A DNA stretch of 64,000 bases, taken from NCBI GenBank assembly GCA_029688825.1, contig JARUKX010000004.1, positions 62,001 through 126,000 on the forward strand, written 5' to 3'. This document shows, piece after piece, positions 20,378 to 26,943 of this stretch. Every line of letters starts with the position of its first letter. Within the stretch, counting starts at the first letter, position 1. The DNA comes from Haloarculaceae archaeon H-GB1-1. GTDB lineage: Archaea; Halobacteriota; Halobacteria; Halobacteriales; Haloarculaceae. A program made the position numbers and the translations under genes. The notes below the pieces were generated by a model. It made no database searches, was not told where the DNA came from, and saw only the letters and a list, made by a program, of their open reading frames with translations.

Positions 20378-21018
20378 TCGTCAGCGGGAAGCTCCCGGAG
20401 CGCGGGCGAGTGGTCCTCGCCGATGCCGGTCGTCACGACGAGCCGCAGCCCCGCCCGGACGCTCATGTCGATCTCGTGGACCTGGTCGTCGGGGACGACG
20501 ACGAGCCGGCCCGCGGTCGGGTTCGGGCTGTTCGGGAGGAAGACGTTCACGGCGTCGTCGCCTGCCAGGGAGTCCGCGGCCGGCGGTGCCTCTCCGGTGA
20601 CGAGCCCGATCGAGTACACTCCCTCCCGCGGGTACTCGACGAGGACGACGCTCTCGTAGCGGCTCTGGTGGTCGACGAGCGAGTTCGCCACCTGCCGGAC
20701 GCTCCCGTAGATGACGTTCACGAGCGGGACGAAGTCGATGATCCGGCCCATGTTGCCGAACATCCGCTGGCCAGCCTGCCGCTGGGCGAGGTACCCGACG
20801 AGGACGATCCCGGAGACGATGAGACCCGTCGTCAGCGCCTGCGCCAGGAGGTGATTGTTCGCCGTCGTCTGCGTGAGCCCCAGCCACGCGACGACCGGGT
20901 CGACGACCGTCAGGAGCCAGTTCGTAAGCAGTTGCAGGATGTACAGTGTGACGGCCAGCGGCGCGATGAGGACGAGCCCGGCGACGAAGCTGTTCTTGAT
21001 CCGCGACGTCATCGACAT
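20374..21018 (-). CDS. DUF502 membrane protein
   Basis: A 214-residue protein with two N-terminal membrane helices (SFVAGLVLIAPLAVTLYILQLL and QALTTGLIVSGIVLVGYLA) and a soluble C-terminal domain containing VVLVEYPREGVYSIGLVTGEA and FLPNSPNPTAGRLVVVP. These are hallmarks of DUF502, found across bacteria and archaea and of unknown function. The start MSMTSRIKNSF is at 21018; a second Met lies two codons in. It is convergent with the DUF2391-like gene, the two sharing CTAG as overlapping stops. Confidence 0.85.
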   Translation of the reverse strand: MSMTSRIKNSFVAGLVLIAPLAVTLYILQLLTNWLLTVVDPVVAWLGLTQTTANNHLLAQALTTGLIVSGIVLVGYLAQRQAGQRMFGNMGRIIDFVPLVNVIYGSVRQVANSLVDHQSRYESVVLVEYPREGVYSIGLVTGEAPPAADSLAGDDAVNVFLPNSPNPTAGRLVVVPDDQVHEIDMSVRAGLRLVVTTGIGEDHSPALRELPADD

Positions 21019-21088
21019 GGCCCGGCTACGGAAGCGAGTGCCAAAAGGGCGGGTGACCGTTCACGCGGCAGTTTGCCGACGGGACCGG

Positions 21089-22519
21089 TCAGTCGTCGCC
21101 GGCAGTCACGGGGTCGGCCACGTCGGTCCGAACGTCGCCACCGCGCCAGCTTCCGCGACGGAACCACGCGTACGCCAGCAACCCGCCGAAGACGTTCGAG
21201 ACGAGGAAGGATAGCCAGATACCCTCCTCACCCATGGACTGCGCGGCGACCCACGCCAGCGGAAGCCGAACGACGCCGAGCATGGTGATGGCGATGGCCG
21301 CGGCGATGAGCGTCTTGCCCGCACCCCGGAAGCCGCCGGAGTAGGCCCGGACGAACCCGAGGAAGCCGAACGTCGGCGCGACGTATCTGAGAAACTCCGC
21401 GCCGACGCGCACGACCTCGCGGTCGTTCGTGAACACGTCGACGATGGGGGCCGCGAAGACGAACACGACGACGCCCGCCGCCGCCAGGATGACGAACGAC
21501 ACCTTCGCCGCGAAGTGATTCGCCCGCTCCGCCCGGTCGGGCTTGCCCGCGCCGATGTTCTGGCCGGTCATCGTCTCGACGCCACGGTCGACCGCGATGG
21601 CCGGCAGGAAGATGACCGAGAACACGCGAATTCCGATTCCGAACGCCGCCACGACCGTCGTCGAGAACATCCCGACGATGAACAGCAGCAGGTTCACCGA
21701 AATCGAGCGGGAGGTGATCTCCAGCGACGCCGGTGCGCCGATGCGGACGAGCTTCACCAGGTAGCTCAGGTCCGGCACCATCTGGCGGGGGTGGATCTGG
21801 ACGCCGCGTTCGCCACGGAGGAGGATGGCCAGCCCGACCACCATAGCCAGCGAGCGGGCGAAGACGGTCGCGACCGCAGCACCCTCGACGCCCATCTGCG
21901 GGAACGGTCCCCACCCGAAGATGAGGAACGGGTCGAGCGCGATGTTCAGGACGACGGTCCCGAACATGACGACCATCGGCGTGATGGTGTCGCCGTAGCC
22001 CCGCATGAGCGAGACGAAGACGAAGAAGACGAACATGAACACGAGGCCGCCGGAGATGACCTGCATGTACGCCGTCGCCCCTTCGAGGACGCCCGGCGAA
22101 GCGCCCATCGCCTCGAGCACGTCCCCGACGACGAAGTAGCCCAGGCCGCCCAGGACGAGCGAGCCGAGGGCGGAGAACGTCACCGTCTGCGACGCGGCGT
22201 ACTCCGCCTCCCGCTCCTCTTCGGCACCGACGTGCTGGGCGACGAGGACGCTCCCCGCCACGGAGAGGCCCATCCCCAGCGAGAACAGCAGGAACACCAT
22301 CGGGAACGCGAAGCTGATCGCCGCCAGGGCCTCCTTGCTGAGCATCCCCAGCCAGACGGTGTCCGCGAGGTTGTACGCCGTCTGGAGGAGGTTCGTGACG
22401 ACGATGGGGATCGACAGGTAGAACAGCGGTGCACCGATGCTACCCTCCGTCAGGTCGATCTCGTCGCGGCCCTTGAAGACGCTGCCGACGGCATCCGACA
22501 CGGAACTCCGCAGGCTCAT
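21089..22519 (-). CDS. MATE-family efflux transporter
   Basis: A 476-residue, 12-helix antiporter in two repeated bundles. Typical features are the N-terminal GSIGAPLFYLSIPIVVTNLLQTAYNLADTVWLG, the LLRGYG-like turn MRGYGDTITPM, and GFRGAGKTLIAA in the second half. MATE proteins export cationic drugs or metabolites using Na+ or H+ gradients. Its ATG overlaps the stop of the upstream TetR gene by 4 bp, so pump and regulator form one operon. Ligand unknown. Confidence 0.92.
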   Translation of the reverse strand: MSLRSSVSDAVGSVFKGRDEIDLTEGSIGAPLFYLSIPIVVTNLLQTAYNLADTVWLGMLSKEALAAISFAFPMVFLLFSLGMGLSVAGSVLVAQHVGAEEEREAEYAASQTVTFSALGSLVLGGLGYFVVGDVLEAMGASPGVLEGATAYMQVISGGLVFMFVFFVFVSLMRGYGDTITPMVVMFGTVVLNIALDPFLIFGWGPFPQMGVEGAAVATVFARSLAMVVGLAILLRGERGVQIHPRQMVPDLSYLVKLVRIGAPASLEITSRSISVNLLLFIVGMFSTTVVAAFGIGIRVFSVIFLPAIAVDRGVETMTGQNIGAGKPDRAERANHFAAKVSFVILAAAGVVVFVFAAPIVDVFTNDREVVRVGAEFLRYVAPTFGFLGFVRAYSGGFRGAGKTLIAAAIAITMLGVVRLPLAWVAAQSMGEEGIWLSFLVSNVFGGLLAYAWFRRGSWRGGDVRTDVADPVTAGDD

Positions 22520-23112
22520 TCTACCGGTGCCTCCGCTTCGGCCGCGACGACCTGATCCTCCACGTAGCGCAGCAGGGTCCCCTCGACGTCGTCGGGCGAA
22601 CCTCCGACGGCGACGTGTCGGGTCCGGACCCCGTTGAGGAGGGTCAACACGAAGGTCGCCGTCTCCTCGGGGTCCAGGTCCGCGCGGAACTCACCGGCCT
22701 CGACGCCGGCAGCGACGACCGCGCGCAGTCGCTCGTGGACCAGCGCGTCGATGTCCGCGATTCGCTCACGAAAGCCGTCCACGTAGGGTGCCTGTGCTTT
22801 GATCTCCAGCAGCGCCGTATGGAACTCCGGATACCGTTCCGTAGAGGGCGACAGCAGTTCTTCCAGGAGTGCCAGGAACTCGTCGGTGGGCGTCTCGCCA
22901 TCGACGGCGGCGAGTCGCTCGGTCATCCGTTCGCCGAGGTTGTCGAGGAAGGCCAGCAGGAGGTCGCGCTTCGTGTCGTAGTGGTAGTGGAGGGACGCTT
23001 TGCTCTTCGACGACTCGTCGGCGATGTCCTGCATCGTCAGCGCCGCGTAGCCGTGTTCGCAGAGTGCGCGGTGGGTCGCACACATGATGTCTTCGGAGAC
23101 CGATTCGTCCAT
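22516..23112 (-). CDS. TetR/AcrR-family transcriptional regulator
   Basis: A 198-residue regulator. The N-terminal helix-turn-helix covers ALCEHGYAALTMQDIADESSKSKASLHYHYDTKRDLL, the standard TetR DNA-binding domain; the rest is a helical ligand domain. The ATG at 23112 (MDESVSEDI) gives the usual start just before the HTH; the longer frame would read through the operator. It precedes and overlaps the MATE pump and very likely represses this operon in response to the pump substrate. Confidence 0.92.
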   Translation of the reverse strand: MDESVSEDIMCATHRALCEHGYAALTMQDIADESSKSKASLHYHYDTKRDLLLAFLDNLGERMTERLAAVDGETPTDEFLALLEELLSPSTERYPEFHTALLEIKAQAPYVDGFRERIADIDALVHERLRAVVAAGVEAGEFRADLDPEETATFVLTLLNGVRTRHVAVGGSPDDVEGTLLRYVEDQVVAAEAEAPVE

Positions 23113-23123
23113 CGACAGGAACT

Positions 23124-23137
23124 TGACTGACCAGTCA
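23124..23137 (-). promoter_or_regulatory. Candidate TetR operator
   Basis: TGACTG-AC-CAGTCA is a 14-bp inverted repeat 12 bp upstream of the TetR start codon. This size and spacing are typical of TetR-family operators, and the location implies autoregulation of the TetR-MATE operon. The TATA element is not clear, so the repeat probably overlaps the transcription start. Confidence 0.65.
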
Positions 23138-23176
23138 GTTAAACGCTCCGAAGCCATCGGCGACGACCGACCGAAC

Positions 23177-23209
23177 GGCTTAATCCACGCACCCGACTAC
23201 TCCCAGTTG
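23177..23209 (+). promoter_or_regulatory. Promoter of RNase P RNA
   Basis: CTTAATCC at 23179-23186 is a TATA-like element about 27 bp before the inferred 5' end of the RNase P RNA near 23210. Confidence 0.5.
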
Positions 23210-23580
23210 GCAGAGAGAGCCCGGCCTCCGTGAACGCGCCGCTGGCGCGTGCATGAGGAAAGTCCCCCCACCGTCCGGGCAGGTGACCGGGCGCAAGCCC
23301 GGGGCGGGAGACCGTCGGCTATGGAACAGAAACGAGACCACTCCACCCGACCGATGACGTGCGCGAACCCGAACCGAGAAGGCACGGGCCGTCCAGGCGC
23401 GAGCCGAGAAAGGAACGGGGAGTCACCCACAGAGGGCCGACGGTGGAGAACGGATGGAACGGCGAATCCTCACCGGTGCAAGCCCGCAGGGTAGGTAGCC
23501 CGGAGGCACGTGGAATTCCACGCCCCTGCGGACGCTCAGCCGAATGCCGGGCCGAACAGAAGGGGGCTTACTCCTCTCAG
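23210..23580 (+). ncRNA. rnpB: RNase P RNA (archaeal type A)
   Basis: The catalytic RNA that trims tRNA 5' leaders. Conserved region I is seen as GAGGAAAGTCC at 23255-23265 and region V as ACAGAA followed by GGCTTA at 23556-23570. The ends CAGAGAGAG and CTCCTCTC can pair as helix P1 with mismatches, which sets the limits used here to within several nucleotides. The internal stretch CCGTCCGGGC-AGGTGACCGGGC forms early helices, and CACCGGTGCAAGCC lies in the expected place for the P15-like pre-tRNA-binding region. The length of about 370 nt fits haloarchaea. No credible ORF overlaps it on either strand. Confidence 0.92.
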
Positions 23581-23588
23581 CCGCCATC

Positions 23589-23607
23589 GACGCCGAGCGA
23601 CGGCGTC
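23589..23607 (+). terminator. Hairpin after RNase P RNA
   Basis: GACGCCG-AGCGA-CGGCGTC forms a perfect 7-bp stem 9 nt after the RNA end. It may terminate or protect the transcript; no long T-run follows. Confidence 0.4.
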
Positions 23608-23681
23608 GTCGAGCGCGACACTGGGCGACGTCGCCGAATCGCTCCAACAGGCTCTTACTCACCGACAGTAACTGACGAGTA

Positions 23682-24695
23682 ATGCTCCCGCGGGGACTGG
23701 TGGTGCTGGCGCTCGTCGTCCTGGCCGGCTGTGCCGGGGTCGTCCCGTCCGGAGAGTCGGTGATGGACGCGACGGCCACCGACGAGGCCACCGCGACCAC
23801 CGCGCCGAACCCGTGGGCCACCGACGAGATCGTCGTCGCCATCTACGCCCCGGCCGACGAGCGACACCGCTATCGGAATCTCACACGCCGGGCACTCGCG
23901 TTCTGGGAGGCCGAATCGACCCAGTACGTCGGGTATCCGGTCGACTTCCGGCTCTCCGACGACGTCGTCGACCCGGACGTTCGCATCACGTTCGTCGAGA
24001 CGGTCCGGAACTGCGGGCGCGAGGACCACACCGCCGGCTGTGCCCCGCTCGTCGAGGACCCCCGGTACGCCTCACTCCCGGCCGACGTCGAGGTGAAGAC
24101 GGGCTACGACGACGACTCGACCGTACAGGTCGTCGAACACGAACTCGGTCACGTGCTGGGCCTCGACCACGAGGACGCGCCCAAAAATGTCATGGCCGGC
24201 GTCAGTCAGCTGACCACCCGTCCCCAGCCCAACGCCACGGAGCAGTCGCTTCCCTGGACCGACCGCGAGTTCACCGTCTACGTGAACACCGCGCAGACGG
24301 GCGACCGGAACGCGACCGAGGTCGACCGCCAGCTGAACGGGGCCTTCTCGTACTACGAGGGCGGTGCGGACGGGAACGTGCCCGATGGCGTTCGCTTCCG
24401 ACGCGTCGAGAACGAGTCGGCAGCCGACATCGTCGTCCACTTCGACCCGGACAGCGACTGCGGGGACGCCGGGTCGTGCGGGTCGTTCCGCGGCCTCGAC
24501 CCCGACGGCGACGGTGCGATGGAGGAATACACGCGCCAACGGATCACCCTCGTGGGCACCGACACCGACGCCATCGGCTGGCACGTGGGCTACTGGCTCG
24601 CCGCTGCGTTCGGGATGGAACGACCGGACGAGCGCCCCCCACCGCTCCAGCCCGACGCGACGTTCGGGGAACGCCGGAGTAGCTGGTGGGATTAA
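23682..24695 (+). CDS. Matrixin-like zinc metalloprotease lipoprotein
   Basis: A 337-residue exported lipoprotein (signal LVVLALVVLAGC). The extended zinc motif HELGHVLGLDH gives ligands His153, His157 and His163 with catalytic Glu154, the HExxHxxGxxH pattern of metzincins, and a Met follows in NVMAGVSQ as the Met-turn candidate. A second, C-terminal domain (from about residue 200) repeats the theme ADIVVHFDPDSDCGDAGSCGSF with a Cys pair but no zinc motif. It probably acts at the cell surface on proteins or peptides. It stands alone after the RNase P RNA gene. Confidence 0.82.
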   Translation: MLPRGLVVLALVVLAGCAGVVPSGESVMDATATDEATATTAPNPWATDEIVVAIYAPADERHRYRNLTRRALAFWEAESTQYVGYPVDFRLSDDVVDPDVRITFVETVRNCGREDHTAGCAPLVEDPRYASLPADVEVKTGYDDDSTVQVVEHELGHVLGLDHEDAPKNVMAGVSQLTTRPQPNATEQSLPWTDREFTVYVNTAQTGDRNATEVDRQLNGAFSYYEGGADGNVPDGVRFRRVENESAADIVVHFDPDSDCGDAGSCGSFRGLDPDGDGAMEEYTRQRITLVGTDTDAIGWHVGYWLAAAFGMERPDERPPPLQPDATFGERRSSWWD

Positions 24696-24720
24696 GAGGC
24701 TCTGCCCTGTCTGTGCAGAC

Positions 24721-24996
24721 GTGGACAGCGAACGACTCGAACGCGAACTCGCCGAACGCTACGACGCCAGCGAGGAGGTGTGCCACATCGTCTCCCGGCA
24801 GGCCCGCGACCTCGACGACTCCGGCCTGTTTGCCGACGACATCGGCTCGCCGCTGACCGTCGAGGTCGTCATCGACAACCTCGACGACGCGCCCGAGCAG
24901 TACACCCTCCCCGAGCGGTGGAACTGGTGGCTCGACGCGCTGGAACTCTCCCACGGCGGCTACGACCGGTTCCACGTCCGCTCGGACGTGGTCTGA
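24721..24996 (+). CDS. Small conserved haloarchaeal protein
   Basis: A 91-residue acidic soluble protein from a GTG start (VDSERLERELAERYDAS), 25 nt after the metalloprotease stop. The frame is open further upstream, but there it overlaps the metalloprotease gene in another frame, so GTG 24721 is the first reasonable start. Features are an N-terminal helix, a middle VEVVIDNLDDAP strand and a Trp-rich end (RWNWWLDALELSHGGYDRF). No known motif; function unknown. Confidence 0.6.
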   Translation: MDSERLERELAERYDASEEVCHIVSRQARDLDDSGLFADDIGSPLTVEVVIDNLDDAPEQYTLPERWNWWLDALELSHGGYDRFHVRSDVV

Positions 24997-25071
24997 TACT
25001 GCCGGCTGGACCCGTCGTCCGGTCGGACGAAACCGACGGACGGAAACCGCCGTATCGTCTGTGTTTCGCCC

Positions 25072-26349
25072 ATGGACCTGCGCTTTCTCGGTGGGGCCGG
25101 AGAGATCGGTCGGAGCGCGATCCTCGTCAACGACTCGCTCCTGCTGGATTTCGGCATGACCACGGACTCACCACCGAAGTTTCCCGTCGGAGCGGGACGA
25201 GGGAGCGACGTCGACCCCGACGCCGTCGTGGTGAGCCACGGCCACCTCGACCACGCCGGGGCCGTGCCCGCGCTCTGTTCCGGCGACGCCCGCCCGCCCA
25301 TCCACTGGACGCCGCCAACGTACGAACTCGCGCTTACGCTCGCGCGAGATACGCTGAAACTCCACGGCGGCAGCTACGGCTGCCCGTTCACCGAGGAGGA
25401 GGTCAAACGCGTGACCGAAGTGTCACAGACCCACGGGTACCGCCAGCCCTTCGAGGCGGCAGGCCACGAGGTGACGCTGTTCAACGCCGGCCACATTCCC
25501 GGGAGCGCGCACGTCCTCGTCGACGACGGGGACACCCGCCTGCTCTACACGGGCGACTTCCACACCGACGACCAGCGACTCGTGGCCGGAACGACGGCCC
25601 GGCCCGACGCCGACGTCGTCATCTGCGAGAGCACGTACGCAGACGTCGAACACGAGGACAGAGCGACAGTCGAGGAGCGGTTCGTCGAGAGCGTACGGAC
25701 GACGCTGTGGGAGGGCGGCACCGTCGTCGTCCCGGCGTTCGCCATCGGTCGGACCCAGGAGATGCTGCTCGTCTGTGCGGCACACGACGTCGACTGCTAC
25801 GTCGACGGGATGGGGACCGACGTGACCACCCTGTTCAAACAGTACCCCGAGTTCGTCCGGGACGGCGAGCGACTCCAGCGCGCCAAATCACACGCCAGGT
25901 TCGTCACCGGTGGCGGCGGTCGAACGACCTACTCCGGGGCGACCACCGGCCAGCGGAAGCGAATCGCCGAGAAGAACACCGTCATCGTGACCACGAGCGG
26001 GATGCTCTCCGGCGGCCCCGCGATGACCTACGTCCCCGAGATTCGGGGCAATCCCGTCAACAAGATCGCGATGACGGGCTACCAGGTCGAGGGGACGCCG
26101 GGGCGGGAACTCGTAGAGACCGGGCGCGCCGAGTTCGACGGTCGCGTCATGCCCGTGAGCGCGCGGGTCGAACAGTACGACTTCTCCGCGCACGCCGACC
26201 GCGACGGCCTCGAGTCCTTCCTCGATTCCTACCGGGACAGCCGGCTCCTCCTGAACCACGGCGACGACCCCGAGGCGTTCGCCGCCGACCTGCGTGCCGA
26301 GGGCTTCGACGCGAGCGCGCCGGATCTCGGCGCGACCGTGTCGGTGTAG
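25072..26349 (+). CDS. Beta-CASP metallo-beta-lactamase RNA nuclease (CPSF/RNase J-like)
   Basis: A 425-residue protein. Metallo-beta-lactamase motifs are SHGHLDHAG (motif 2), GHIPGSAH (motif 3) and TGDFH (motif 4). Beta-CASP motifs A-C are present as ICESTYAD, the middle FAIGRTQE block and the C-terminal SAHADRD. Archaeal members act in RNA processing or decay as endo- or 5'-3' exonucleases. It lacks the N-terminal KH domains of aCPSF1, so it is the short type (aCPSF2/aRNase J-like). Start ATG 25072 opens with the conserved MDLRFLGGAGEIGRSAI. Confidence 0.9.
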   Translation: MDLRFLGGAGEIGRSAILVNDSLLLDFGMTTDSPPKFPVGAGRGSDVDPDAVVVSHGHLDHAGAVPALCSGDARPPIHWTPPTYELALTLARDTLKLHGGSYGCPFTEEEVKRVTEVSQTHGYRQPFEAAGHEVTLFNAGHIPGSAHVLVDDGDTRLLYTGDFHTDDQRLVAGTTARPDADVVICESTYADVEHEDRATVEERFVESVRTTLWEGGTVVVPAFAIGRTQEMLLVCAAHDVDCYVDGMGTDVTTLFKQYPEFVRDGERLQRAKSHARFVTGGGGRTTYSGATTGQRKRIAEKNTVIVTTSGMLSGGPAMTYVPEIRGNPVNKIAMTGYQVEGTPGRELVETGRAEFDGRVMPVSARVEQYDFSAHADRDGLESFLDSYRDSRLLLNHGDDPEAFAADLRAEGFDASAPDLGATVSV

Positions 26350-26419
26350 GCTGGCCGCGGCGGGATTCGCATCGGGACGAAGCGTGACCCTTGAGACGCT
26401 GGCCCACCCACAGGGAGCC

Positions 26420-26659
26420 ATGCCCGAAGTCACGGTCTACTCCCGCGAGAACTGCCACCTGTGCGAGGAAGCGCTCGATACGATTCGGGAGGTCGCCGAG
26501 AGCGTCCCGGAACCGGTGGATATCGAGGTTCTCGACGTCGACGAGGCCGGGCTTGCCGACGAGTACGGCGAGCGCGTCCCGTACGTGTTCGTCGACGGCG
26601 ACCCCAAGTTCAAGTATCGCGTCGACGCCGAGAAGTTGCGGCCACTCCTGTCGAGGTAA
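26420..26659 (+). CDS. Glutaredoxin-like thioredoxin-fold protein
   Basis: A 79-residue protein with a thioredoxin fold. The redox motif CHLC is in TVYSRENCHLCEEALDTI and the cis-proline site in GERVPYVFVDGD. Small proteins like this (DUF836/glutaredoxin type) reduce disulfides or mixed thiols in the cytoplasm. Start ATG 26420 lies 70 nt after the beta-CASP gene; the longer open frame upstream reads into that gene. Partner unknown. Confidence 0.88.
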   Translation: MPEVTVYSRENCHLCEEALDTIREVAESVPEPVDIEVLDVDEAGLADEYGERVPYVFVDGDPKFKYRVDAEKLRPLLSR

Positions 26660-26787
26660 CTCCATTCTCGAACGGCTGTTAGCGGACCAGAGAGCCGCGC
26701 TCGCCGTCATCGAACGTCGAGCGTGTCCGCCAGCGGTCCCGAGTCGATTCCCAGCAGGCGATAATGTCAGTATATAATGTAATACAC

Positions 26788-26801
26788 AAAGCATATACCA
26801 G
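26788..26801 (+). promoter_or_regulatory. TATA promoter element of S-layer gene 1
   Basis: AAAGCATATACCAG closely matches AAAACATTTACCAG upstream of the second S-layer gene. In both cases the element starts exactly 48 nt before the conserved leader stem. The surrounding 26.76-26.80 kb is strongly AT-rich for this genome. Confidence 0.6.
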
Positions 26802-26835
26802 CGACACAAGTCAGTTCGGGATGCCCCCTACCCAT

Positions 26836-26916
26836 GGTCACAGCAGCGAGTAGCGGCGTCGAATCCGGCAACTGACGCCGAGTACGAACACGCAGATGTC
26901 GAAAGCTGCTGTGGCC
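26836..26916 (+). promoter_or_regulatory. Structured 5' leader of S-layer gene 1
   Basis: A 12-bp stem (26836-26847 pairs with 26905-26916, one G-U) encloses an inner 7-bp hairpin CGGCGTC/GACGCCG (26854-26860 with 26874-26880). The same outer stem occurs before the second S-layer gene with three compensatory base-pair changes, so it is a conserved RNA structure. It starts 108 nt before the start codon. Confidence 0.75.
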
Positions 26917-26943
26917 GCACGCAGACATATACATCCACTATCC

